From Smittia aterrima (lineage: Eukaryota > Arthropoda > Insecta > Diptera > Chironomidae): DNA of 64,000 nt. This document shows, piece after piece, positions 34,130 through 45,946 of the stretch. Each line of letters starts with the position of its first letter. Position 1 is the first letter of the stretch. The stretch covers positions 2,356,001 through 2,420,000 of the forward strand of contig CP093831.1 of NCBI GenBank assembly GCA_033063855.1, given 5' to 3'. The position numbers and the translations under genes were made by a program. The notes under the pieces were generated by a model that was not told the DNA's origin, did not search any database, and worked only from the letters and a program-made list of their open reading frames with translations.

Positions 34130-35568
34130 ATGTTAATTAAACGAATCGTTTTGATATCGTGCCTCATCTGTCTTGCGTCGTGCGGTTGTCGGAAGCAGGA
34201 AAGAAACGCCTGCGAGTCTATTTGCACCAGAGATTCTCATGGCTCACTGTCATGCGAGCTTCGTGGTGCAATCATCTTGCCGAACTCATCAGACATCGAA
34301 GCATCGTTACCTCGGGTTTGTAGATCTCTTCATTTGTTTTCTCACGAAAAATTTGATTTTCGCAACTTGAAGTTTCTTGTGTGCTTGCAAGAAGTGATAG
34401 AAGATCCAAAAATATCGCGACTTGTCTAACCTTTTCCATTCAACTAGCGTCTAGACGATTGTATCTGTACTTTCTTAACTTTTCATGATTCACTTTAGAG
34501 GTGAATGTAAACATCACATTGGCGAGAGTGAATTGTTTATTCTAATTACCTTTCATCAAGTTTTAATCGTCTGTTAATTAATCCTAAAGAATTTCTTTTA
34601 GCGCAATATCTTTGAATGATAACACTTTCCGTATCACGCTATCTCTTCAATTCCTTCCTCGAGCTTCTGTGATATTGAATTTTCACTGCCATCTGGCTTC
34701 CTTCACAGTAAAGGCACTTGAAGCGCGTTAATGTCTTTAACTTGTTGTAGGCAATAATTTTATTAATAGAACTTCATATCAATCTGTCACAAGTTGTTAT
34801 CAGCATAGAAGTCTCACAAATAGAATCGATTTTCCACAATTCCGTAAATAAAATTTTTGATAAAATAAATTTCAAGGTGTCGCCAGTGATTGAGCTCGCT
34901 GAAAAGAAGATCCGCGAGGATGGGATTTTACCGGATTATGTGAAAATTACGTGGATAAAATATGATGATCAGTGTGACGCTGCTATCGCGACAATCTCTG
35001 CGATAGACGCCTACGCGAAAAATTGTTCTCATCTGATTGTCGGTCCTTCTTGTGAATATTGCGTTTGTGAGTTTCTCGTCGATCCATCAAAAAAGGAATT
35101 TTTGTCAATATTTTACGTTTTAGCTTCTGTCAGTCGCATCGCGAAATATTTCTACAACGACGGACTGAACATCATCACCGGGGGAGCTTTTAGTTTTGAC
35201 TTTGAAGAGCCAAAGGCAAGTTGCGATGATCAATTCCATATGCTCCATCGAGTCGGGATATTGAGCTTCGAGAGAATCGCAATGTTCACTCGTCGTCTCA
35301 TGCGCAATTTTAATTGGAAGCGCGCCGCATTTGTTTACGAACGAAACGGATATTTTCAAGTTGGGGGAATACAAACTTGTCACTTGTAAGTTTATTCATC
35401 GATTAAACTCGTGATGATAAATTGCTGATACAAATTCTTTTAGAATGATGAGTTCGATGGCGAAAATCTTCCGCGAGGGAAACATAACTTATACACCATT
35501 TGAGATGGACATGACAAATGAAAACATTCACGAGGACTTGAAACGGGAAGTTGGCAACGAGCATAGCA
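34130..35568 (+). CDS. Receptor guanylyl cyclase: upstream ligand-binding half (cassette A)
   Basis: Four exons, 34130-34315, 34877-35066, 35124-35385 and 35444-35568, encode a signal peptide (MLIKRIVLISCLICLASCG) followed by the N-terminal half of an ANF-receptor-type ligand-binding domain. Recognisable blocks are LRGAIILPNSSD, SPVIELAEKKI, HLIVGPSCEYCV, SSVSRIAKYF and RNFNWKRAAFVYE, in the order seen in natriuretic peptide receptors. It stops exactly where the downstream exon pair 39501-40918 stops, and in the same phase (1). No exons for the second half, membrane span or cyclase follow before 39501. So this is either an alternative 5' exon set splicing to 41024, giving a 1,185-aa receptor, or the remnant of a tandem duplicate. 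The 57-nt intron 35067-35123 has no stop in frame. Confidence 0.75.
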
Positions 35569-38500
35569 GTGAGTAGAAGTTTTATTTTATTTGTTTTAAG
35601 ACAAAAAGTTTTCTCATCGTGAATCATAAACTTCATAAACTTGTTGATTAAGTGACGAAGTCAGTGAAGATTGCGAACTGACAAACATGTGGAAATATTC
35701 GCCAAGACGACGAGGACGTCTTTTTAGGAAGCAGAAAAATTATCAATGCCATTCGAGTCTACTTAATAGTCCTTTCAATAAGAACGAGGCGATGCCTATT
35801 TCTTCAAAATATCGAATCTTGTTGTTGAAGATTATTGAAAAAGGAAAATCGCCCTGACTTCCTTGAAAAAGTAATTGAATACTTTTGAGGATGAAATCAA
35901 CTTGACGACAAACTTACAAAGTTGAGCGATTTCATCCGCGAGGCTATCGATTTCCTTGAGAAAAAGTTTGTTGCAAACTTTGTGCTTTATAAATTGATGA
36001 GAAAGTTCTCAGAATTTTAAATCAGCACCAACGAAACAGTCGTCAAGTTTGAAGTGAATGAAGCAATTAAACTAAACAGATAAAATAATCAAGAGCGTAA
36101 TTGACAATGTGCAGTTGCAGTTTAAGTCTCTGAATATTTATATTCTCCTCTTGTATCGCCTGAGGTGCGATGTGAATAAATTCCATTAATTAATTTATTT
36201 TTAAACTCCGAGTTGAGAGTTTGAAGGATTTTTCAATTATTTTCTCTGTGGTTTATTATGACGAGCTTTTGAAGATTCTCACAAAAGAAATGTTCAAAGC
36301 GGTTGCGAATCAAATGAATTTCTATCAACTCGACTATCTAAGTTTTACGATTATCGCCTTCTGTCAATAATCGACACGTGGTTTGATTTTTTTTTCTCGT
36401 TGTAAAATTGCATTTAACGCCTTCGCACTTCAAATTGACTGCTAAATGATTTTAATATGGCAAAGGCAATGCGATTTACATATTTACACTCGTAATCGAC
36501 GAATGCCGAGTTCACCTGAATGCAACATTTGAAAGGAATTTGATCAAAAATCTCATGAAAAATATTTCTTTGAGTTTATTAAACTCATCATCAAATGCAC
36601 AAATTATTATTTTTTACTTCGTCAGAGATTCTTTTTGCGTTGTCTTTCGCATTCCGTAATTAAAGCGATATCCTCTCAGCTGCGTTGATCATGATGCGAG
36701 AAACGTCAGATGTTTGAGATTACTGCTTGGTCGATGCCGCATTTGTTTTCGAATAATACATTCGCAGACTTTTTTTGTTCACTTTACTCTTCGCGCTCTC
36801 GCCAAGCCAACGCGGAAAAAAAATTGTTCTCCCGGCTTAATTCTGAGTGTTTTTTTCAGCGTAAAAGAAATATTTTTCATACAATCTTATTTTGTGCTCT
36901 TGCAGTCACTCGTACAGTATTCGAACAGAAAATTTGCCAGAGAGAACATTTTCCGTTGTTGTCGTGGTCGTCGTCGTCGCTTCCAACCTAAAGTAATTTT
37001 TTTCTGTTGCTTCTTTCAGTATTTACTGACACGTTGAGGTGGAACGACTCTCGAAACGGTTAATCGCGAATAATTCAATCGCTTGGATTTATATAAAATT
37101 GAAAATGATAATTAAGCGCGGTGATGAAAGTGAAATTAAGTAAATATCTCGCAATCCTTGAGTGGATTTTCTCCTAATCTCGTTAGCAACAAATTATTTT
37201 TCGGCGCCTCAAAGGAAATTAAAAGCTAAATTAAGTGCAAATTAAATTGACACTCGGCATCATCTTAAGCCTGGCTGCTTCTGTCGACAAGGAACAATAC
37301 GCGAACGACGAAAAACAGGCATAATTAATCAAATGAACAATCCCGATTAATTCAAGGTCTCAAGCATTACTGAAATTTTAAACAGTTTGAGTAATAAAAG
37401 AGTTTCAAGCGATCCGAGTCGACAACTGTGTTAGACGCAAGAAGACAAATATTATTCCGCGGAAATGTCTATTTCTATCCTCGAATATATGCGATGCTCG
37501 TGAAATCACTGATAGAACGTTAGAGTCGCAAACTACTTGAGTGTTTATGATTTTTTAATCGCGGTTTTCCATTCTTCACTTTTGCTCTGATTTTATATTT
37601 CATTTTTTGTTTAATTCGCTCGCAGATTATGATAAGACGTCAAGCGAATCTCATTAGTCTACCGCATCGTTCAACTTTGATCGAAATGAGCTCTGTAATC
37701 TGAACTCTCGGGTCAGCTAAAACTTCTCGGAAACATTTGTTTGCGCTTCTAATTCAAGATTGTTGTTCTCAATTGTTTGCAACTTCGAATGCGATTATTG
37801 TAATTTCCGAAAGAGACGAAACGAACGATACGTAAACAGAACTCGATGCGACGAATAAGTTGGTGCCATTTGTCATCCGACAGCTTTTTCCCCTGACTCG
37901 ATGTTTCTTTTTTCGGATAATTTCCAACTGATAAGAATGGCAAATGATTTAATATTTGCATGATAAAGAATGAAAAAATTCAATAGAAACGCGGTCGCTA
38001 TATTTATCACGAATTCTTCTAACAAATTTTTTTCTTCGTCTCTCGTTGCTGTTTACGATAAAACTTATCAGCCAAAGAAAAACTTGGAGCTTGTCAGAGA
38101 TTAATCTTCCGTTTTTTTACTAACCGCGTATGCAAACTTGACCTTTCAAAACCTTCGGTTGAGTAGCGAGAACGAAACGCGACATCAAAGAGTTTATTTT
38201 TAGTTTGAACAGCCGAAGCAGACAAAAATAGTTTTCCACACACATCCATCAATATAAACTAGGCTTTTCCAAAAGTGATCGATGTGACAAGAGCTATTTC
38301 TAAACTCTTAAACATCAATGTTTCGACTCGCATCTGTGTTATCAATAGAACCACAGCCTTCATGGCTATTTCTGAACTTTCAAATGTTCGCTGTCGAAAG
38401 AAGAAGAAAAAAAAACTCGTAAACAAAGATTCACTTTTGCGTTATCTCTATTCCCGGCTAAATATTTTCACGTTATCAGTGTACGTTCCTCTACGCTCCA

Positions 38501-39500
38501 AAGCAACCAAACCGTTTCGCTTTTTAAAAGAAGTTCCTTTGTTGAAGTGATTAACAGAAAATCTCGTCAGCATCAACAAGTGACCGAATCTCGTGATCTG
38601 ATCTCGCAAATAGTTTTTTTTTGATTCGCGAGTAAATGTGAAAATTATCCGAATCGTATCCACCGACAAATGGGAATCGTCAAAAATTTGATTGAAATTT
38701 CCAATCGCCAACGCGCATTCCAATCGTTGAGAAAATTCGTTCAAAAAGAAATTATTTCTTATATCAAAACTTCCCAAGAGTAGTCGCGTGCAAACGAGTT
38801 AAAAATCATGTCAATTAGTCGAAGCAATTTAACGGCAAGTGAAGTGCAAAAACAATAAAATGTCTCATTACCAGTTAAATTTATGAATTATTACAATTTC
38901 GAGCTCAACACGAGCAATATCAACCGCGAAAAATATTTCCCTCAAAGTTTTCGTAGCCAATTTTCAACTGTCAAGCTGTGATCGCTCTCTAATTGTTTTC
39001 CCTCATTTCAATTTTCTTTTAAATCTTCTTCCAACCGAAGTGAAAAATCAAACGAGTGCAGTTTCGCTAATTAAGAAAATTCGCGTTGAGCGAGCTGAGA
39101 TTTCAATCATAAATAATAACAGACATATTAATTGACTCGTTGTGTGCCGCCCACGCTGGGAGACGTTTGCTCTCGAGGTGTGAGTTACGAAACGAAACAA
39201 TTCACGTGAATGTTTACCTTAAGTTACTGGAAAGTGAAATGAAAATTAGCTCCCCGGGGAAAATCCGCGAGCGAAAAACTTAAAGCGACCTGCAAACTAA
39301 TGATTTCAATCTCATTCTAGTTTGAAGCAAATTTAAATTAAAAAACAATGTAACAAAGTGTTTACAAGTCAGTGAAAGTGGATCAAGACTGTGAAGTAAA
39401 ATATCCTGTTTAGCCATGACTGAGTGTGAAAACAAAAGGAAACTTTGAGTAAAAACATTTGGAGAAACTCGTAAATTTATTTTCTAAATTGAGAAGAAAT
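35569..39500. other. Interval between receptor cassettes A and B
   Basis: About 3.9 kb without recognisable coding exons on either strand. I looked specifically for the missing downstream half of the receptor (an IIMCANP-like block, membrane span, kinase-like and cyclase motifs) and found none. It should contain the promoter and 5' UTR for cassette B, and would be intron for transcripts starting at cassette A. Confidence 0.6.
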
Positions 39501-42500
39501 ATGGCACGAATTGAGTTTATTGCAATTTTATTGCATTTGCTATTTATCGCTGTGAGATTTTCCGGTGGAAATGAGTCAGCTCAAGCGGGTAACTCCGACA
39601 GTGCTGTTATGATAACAAATCAGTGGCACATGACTGATTGCATGACGAGAAACTGTCTCCATGGCAAATACTACAAAACGTCGAGCGCGAATATTTCGAG
39701 TGTCATCAACCAGAATCGTCAAATCCACTTAGCGGTGTTGTTACCATCAAAACCTGTTAACGAAATGAGCGAACGGAGTACACAAATCCTCGCAACAACA
39801 TTGCCAGTGATTGAACTTGCCATTCGAGCTGTGAAAGAGAAAAGAATACTCGATGGATATGATTTGGTTATTCATCATCGCGACACTCAATGTTCTTCGA
39901 TTTATGGTCCGTTAGCAGCGTTTGACTTGTATACACGACAAGAAGCGGATGTTTTCCTAGGACCAATATGTGATTACGTGTTAGCGCCAGTCGCTCGATA
40001 TGCGGGCGTGTGGCAACGTCCAGTGCTGACAACCGGAGGATTAGCTGCCGCATTCAATATCAAGGTAAAGGGTTCACGGAAAATGCTTGCTTCGTCAAGG
40101 CCAATCTAAATTATCCCCCACATACTTCTCGCTGTTGGAGTCTGCCGCCGTCTAAAAATAAAAGAAAAATTTAAGATCTAAGCACGAGAGAAAAACTTCG
40201 AGGAAGGCAAAAGATTTATTTACTTTTTTTCGGTCTGTAAATGCATAATTCGTCTCACCTAATTCTCTTTTAAACGGCGGTTCCGAGTGTTTACACTGCG
40301 AAACATTTCACTTTCAATTAGGCGCTAAAGTATTTAGAGTTTCCTTTGTACTGAAGATTTACGTTCAGGGCTTTCAAACGAATTTTAAAATCACGGAATT
40401 TATTTTGTTGAAACTCTCAGACTCTCATTCAATCAATTGACTCAAATTTATTTTCTCGAACCCTGGAATCTCTTTCCATTTGATTCCAATTAAAACGAAG
40501 ATGATGAAGAAGAATCAAATGAAAGCACTTGATCTTGATGCCTTCAAGTGTCAGACTCTTTTCAATCTCCCCCTTCAGTTCATCGGCAGGCTTCGATGTC
40601 AGTCCAATTGACGAATAATCAGATTACTCACGATTAAATCGTATTTTCAGCCAAACTTTCCGACGCTCACTCGTATGCTTAGACATAGCGAGATGACAAA
40701 TGCTGTCAAAACAATTGTTTCCCATTTTAATTGGGAAGTCTTTGGATTTTTCTTATACAACTTTGATGACGCGGGAAGAGGCCATTCAGAATGTTCTCTT
40801 GTGCTTTCTCCATTCAATCGACAAAACATCAATGGCTCGAGCATTCACGAGACTTTCGAGAATGGCACATACGAGTTGCTGAAGGAAAAACTTAATCGAC
40901 TTAAAGAAAAATCAAGAAGTAAGTTCAGGGTTGATAAGGATGAGAAAACTTTTTGTTTTAAGAAACTTTTATTTATTTTAAAAGCTAAGGCTTAAGTAAA
41001 ATAATCTTAATGATTTTTCCCAGTCATCATCATGTGCGCGAATCCAAAAAGTATTCGAGAAATCATGATCGCAGCTGAAGAGCTCAATATGATTGACAAT
41101 GGCGAATATGTTTTCTTCAATATCGAGATTTTCGGAAGTTTAATTAAAGAGTCGCGGCCTTGGTTTGAACAGAACGATACACAAACGAGAAACGATCAGG
41201 CACAGAAAGCTTATCAAGCCTTACTGACAATTACGACGAAGAAGCCGGAAGACGAAGAGTATCAAGAGTTTTCAAATCAGGTGATGTCAATAAGATGACT
41301 CTTAAATTTCGAATGTTTTTAATATTTGATTGTTAGGTCAAACTGCTGGCAAAGGAAAAATATAATTACACGTTCGACGAGCACGAGCAAATCAGTCAGT
41401 TCGTGTCAGCATTTCACGATGCAGTTTTACTGTTCGCAAAAGCACTTAACGAAAGTATCAAAGAATTGGGCGACGAAGCTCTTTTGCAACCGTTGAATGG
41501 GACGAGACTTACTCAGTTAATGTGGGGAACGAGTTTTAAAGGAATCACGGGAAATGTTTCAATCGATTCAAACGGAGATCGGCTTTCTGACTATTCGCTC
41601 CTCGACATGAATCCAAATAACAGTCACTTTGAAATAGTCGCCAATTATTTTCACGGCAGTGGTTTGACGTTTCTTGAAGGAAAAAGAATTCATTGGGCGG
41701 GTGGACGAACAGAGCCGCCTGCTGATCGACCTGAATGTGGTTTCGACAACTCTCTCTGCCCTGAAAGCTCTTCGACGATGTTTGCGATCATTTCTCTCAT
41801 TCTCGGAGTCATCGTCGTCATCATGGGTGTTGTCTCATTCTTAAGTTACCGTCACTACAAGCTCGAAGCTGAAATCAGTTCAATGACATGGAAAGTCAAC
41901 TGGAATGAAGTGATTCCCGTTCCCGTCGCAGCCCAAATCCGTAGCAGCATTCATTCTCGCGTAGGATCACAAGTGGTGAGAAAATGAAATCTAATGCTAA
42001 ATGATTTCTCTCAACTGAACTATTAACAGTCTGTTTACTCGGAAGAATTGATGAATGATGGACAAATATTCATTCCAATCGGTTGTTACAAAGGAAATAC
42101 TGTTGCCATCAAGAAAATCAACGCGTCAATTAATTTAAATCGGCCGCTTATGATGGAATTGAAAGTAATGAAAGATATTCAGCACGACCATCTCGTCAAG
42201 TTCTTTGGAGCTGTCATCGACAGTGTTCCTTGCTTGCTAACGGAATATTGTCCGAAAGGTTCGCTTCAGGATATTCTGGAGAATCATTTAATCAGCCTCG
42301 ATTGGATGTTCAAACTTTCTTTAATGCATGACATCGTCAAGGTAAATTTAAAGAATCTTACATCACCCTCCAAGAAGTTTAACAAGTCTCTTTTTTGATT
42401 TAGGGAATGCAATATCTTCACACAACTTCAATCCACTCTCACGGTCAACTGAAGTCATCAAACTGTGTTGTCGACTCGCGATTTGTGTTGAAAATAACAG

Positions 42501-45057
42501 ATTTCGGGTTACATGAGTTGAGAAAGAATCCGTTAGATGAGATGGAGAACAAAGAAAGTCACGAATATTGGAAAAGTGAGTTAGACGATTGATGCGTGGG
42601 CGTTTCGTTCTGAAATCCTGACTAATCGATTTTATTTTTATTTCACAGAATATCTTTGGACAGCTCCAGAAATAATGCGATTGCCTTGCATTCCCGATCA
42701 AGGCACACAGAAAGGCGATGTTTATAGCTTTGCCATAATCGTGCAAGAGATCGTTAGTCGACAAGGAGCTTTTTATTTGGGAAACAGCTGCGTTGACAAA
42801 ACTCCACAAGGTAAAACTTTCTGTTTAATATTCCAAATAGAAATTCGCTTCTTTGATGTCTGGCTTTGAGAAAATTTGAAACGAGTTAAAGGGGAAGCAG
42901 CAAGCTTCACGACTGACGTCAAACTTTCTTTCAAGCATTCGCGGTCGATTTACTTTTGAGTTTTCTTCAATCTCTTCAAGCCAGTCAAGAGGTTTTTCAT
43001 CTCGCCACTGTTGCCTTTGAGACGCAGGTTGAATGAGAACAGCCCAATCTGATTTTAAAGGCTTCGTTAACATTTCCTTACAAACACAATCCTCCTTGAT
43101 TTCAATACATGATTTGCAACGTTCAGCGTGATAAGACTTACGGTGAACTACATCAGGAGTCGACTTAGCTGTTCGATGTAATCGAAACCAAGATTCTTTC
43201 TTATCAGGCTTCGAGAGGTTAACGAGACTTTCTCGTGTACTGAAGTAGGGAGAAATTCTATTGAAGAAGTCGGCATTGTGTTCTCGCTCCGCTTTTGACT
43301 GAACAGATGTCTGGGATTCAACTCTAGGAAGAAGTTTCTTTTCTTCTTTAGATGTTCGTGGGAGAATATTTCTCACAGAATGACTCGGCTGTGGATATTC
43401 GGGACGCGTTGATAATCGATAACGCAAATTTTGATCCGTTGAACTTCGTTTTTTGTGTCCTGACGCTTTTTGTTTCTCTTGTTTCTTCTTCAACTTTTCT
43501 TCAAGTCTAACTTTCTTACGTTCCTCTTTACCGCCTTCGTCATTTTGTTGCATCTTAACTTTTTAATTTAGAAGAACTCCAAAATTGTTTGACCAAAGTT
43601 TTAATTTGATTGCTTTGATTACTTTTACAGAAATTATTCATCTTGTTGTGAACAGTCCGGTCTATCCGAGTCAACCGTTTAGACCGGTCGTTGAGGATAA
43701 CAAAGAAACTTGCTGTGACATCAACAATTTGATGGTGAGGTGCTGGTCAGAAGATCCTGCTGATCGACCAGACTTTTCTTTAATTAAGACCATCGTTAGA
43801 AAAATTAACAAGTAAGCGAATCAATTGAAGTTTAAAGACGACGATTTGTGAAATTCAAAATTTTTCTTTCTCAGAGAGAATGAATCTGGAAATATTTTGG
43901 ATAATTTACTTAAACGTATGGAGCACTACGCTCAGAATCTTGAGTCGCTCGTTGAAGAGCGAACACGTGATTACTTTGAGGAGAAAAAGAAATGCGAGGA
44001 GCTTCTATATCAGCTCCTTCCAGTCTCAATTGCTTCTCAACTTATAAACGGAAAGTCTGTGATGGCAGAAATGTATGACAACGTAACTATTTACTTCAGC
44101 GACATCGTAGGATTCACATCGATCTCAGCCGAATCAACGCCTATGCAAGTAAGAAGATAATAATTTGATTTTAAGAATATTTCTTCAAATAATTGTTCTT
44201 TAAGGTCGTCGATCTCTTAAACGATCTTTATACATGTTTCGATAAGATTGTTGGTCACTTTGATGTCTATAAAGTGGAAACTATTGGTGACGCTTATATG
44301 GTTGTAAGTATTGACCTTTGAAATCATTTATTTGATAACTCTTTAATGAATTTTTCAGGTATCTGGCCTTCCTGTGAGGAACGGCGATCTTCATGCTCGA
44401 GAAATTGCTCGCATGGCTCTCGCTCTTCTAGCAAAAGTTCACAATTTCGTTATTCGCCATCGACCCGAAGAAAAGTTAAAGCTTCGAATAGGTCTTCACT
44501 CAGGTCCTTGCTGTGCGGGAGTAGTTGGCTCACGAATGCCTCGTTACTGTTTATTCGGTGACACAGTCAACACAGCGAGTCGAATGGAATCGAATGGAGA
44601 AGCTTTGAAAATTCACATGAGTCACACGACAAAGCAAATCCTTGATCGAATCGGAACCTTTGACATTACGATGCGAGGATTCGTGCCGATGAAAGGAAAA
44701 GGAGAAATGATGACTTTCTGGTTGAATGGAGAGAACAGAGATGGACAGCAACAGCTACCGAATTACGATTTGAATCATCATGTTGAAAACGGAGATGCTG
44801 TGGTTGTTAACGAACCTAAGCTGCCAGTGACGAAGGCTATCGCTGTTGTTCCTCCCATGACGACACAAAATTCCTTCAGTACAAAGAAAAGTGTCACCAT
44901 CAACGCCAACCTCAATAATAATCTTAGCAACAGCTTGAAAGATGTTTCAATTCAACCGCTTGCGAATGGCAAGAAGACAAACTTCTTCGGAAAGAAGAAG
45001 CAAACGGGAATGAACAACAATGAGAACCTTCAGCCCCTCTTGAGCATAGTCAAATGA
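39501..45057 (+). CDS. NPR-like receptor guanylyl cyclase
   Basis: Single-pass membrane receptor that makes cGMP from GTP, closest to the natriuretic peptide receptors NPR1/NPR2. Exons: 39501-40064, 40651-40918, 41024-41280, 41337-41975, 42030-42341, 42404-42575, 42649-42810, 43631-43811, 43875-44148, 44205-44303 and 44359-45057, 1,208 aa, all in phase. Signal peptide at 1-20, ANF-binding domain to about 500, membrane span near 510-533 (FAIISLILGVIVVIMGVVSF), then the kinase-homology domain with VAIKK but HGQLKSSN instead of HRD, so a pseudokinase as in the family. The dimerisation helix and cyclase follow: FSDIVGFTSISAESTP, VETIGDAYMV (guanine-selecting Glu) and RYCLFGDTVNTASRMES (matching Cys and transition-state Arg), all intact. 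About 110 low-complexity residues extend the C-terminus. AATAAA at 45102-45107. The 820-nt intron 42811-43630 hosts an antisense ORF. Confidence 0.94.
42825..43553 (-). CDS. Unrecognised 242-aa protein nested antisense in the cyclase intron
   Basis: Single uninterrupted ORF that almost fills intron 42811-43630 of the guanylyl cyclase on the opposite strand. I do not recognise a family. The first 36 residues are strongly charged (KEERKKVRLEEKLKKKQEKQ) and could form a helix. Residues 142-158 hold His142, Cys146, Cys149, Cys156 and Cys158 (pattern HxxxCxxCx6CxC), a possible zinc knuckle. Two Trp-containing blocks follow, and residues 189-199 are acidic. The start codon has A at -3. Minus-strand AATAAA motifs occur near 42632-42643, so the transcript would run antisense across the exon 42649-42810. 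The host intron is ten times longer than the surrounding introns, which supports a real inserted gene. A single-exon testis-type gene is one possibility, by analogy only. Confidence 0.6.
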   Translation of the reverse strand: MQQNDEGGKEERKKVRLEEKLKKKQEKQKASGHKKRSSTDQNLRYRLSTRPEYPQPSHSVRNILPRTSKEEKKLLPRVESQTSVQSKAEREHNADFFNRISPYFSTRESLVNLSKPDKKESWFRLHRTAKSTPDVVHRKSYHAERCKSCIEIKEDCVCKEMLTKPLKSDWAVLIQPASQRQQWRDEKPLDWLEEIEENSKVNRPRMLERKFDVSREACCFPFNSFQIFSKPDIKEANFYLEY

Positions 45058-45946
45058 TTTTAGATTAAGAAGAAATTGCTGAGTCTGAAAATTACCAAAA
45101 AAATAAATTATCTGACATCACTTCAAGAAGAGAACTGCTTAGAAGCCAGCGCTTCAAAAATATTGCGAAGTTGTACAATTGTGGAAATATTTGTTGTTTA
45201 AATTAAGTCCTCGTCTCACGCTTACTTATTGTATAATAAATCAAAGAGCTTAAAATCTAATTTGATGGTTTTAAAATATTTTTGTGCTTTTTCAGTTGAA
45301 ACAGACTCAGTTGATTTAAATGAATTAGTCTGCCCCTCGATGAACTTGTGTTGGTAATGTTGGGCTTTTCATTCGTTTCTTCAGATGAGAAAAAGAAAGG
45401 AAGACCTTTCGCCTTTCGGCTACAGCTTGTTCTGCATTGCACGAAGATTTTCTTTTTTAAAACAAGAATTCACAGAAATACGGAAATGAGCTTAAGGAAA
45501 AAGAAAAATTTCTAAAGACGCTTCCACTGAAAATGAAAAATAAGAAAATTGTATTGTGAAGATTTTCCGAGTTCTTAACCACTTTTGAAGTCAACAGACT
45601 TAACGTCAAGTTTCTCAAAGGGAATAGACAGCCTGAAAACAATTAAATCATTGACGCAGAGTTCTAGCGTACTAAGCATAGCTTCTACCGACAATACAAA
45701 TAAATACAAAATATTTAGACTAAGAAACTTTTTAATTTCTAGTTTCTTTCATCATGAAGACATTTACTAAATGTGTATGTGGTAATTCGAATTTACTTTT
45801 AATCCTAATTTAATTTGCGAGTACTTCATATGAATATTGAAATGTTTATGGCAACGTGTCAGTTGGAAGAAAAATTCTTTAAATTATTTCGTGTTTCTAT
45901 GAAGTGTAATGGCAGTGCTTTCACCTCTTTAGGTGAATCGTCGTCG
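45058..45946. other. Convergent 3' region, guanylyl cyclase / grappa
   Basis: It contains AATAAA at 45102-45107 and 45235-45240 for the cyclase. From about 45700 leftward it should hold the grappa 3' UTR; no perfect minus-strand AATAAA stands out close to its stop, so a variant hexamer is probably used. No gene is supported here. Confidence 0.5.

Noticed and set aside
36710..37037. Two overlapping ORFs between the receptor cassettes, considered as remains of the second half of a duplicated receptor.
   Set aside because: Composition is random-like, with no match to ANF-receptor, membrane-span or cyclase motifs in either frame.
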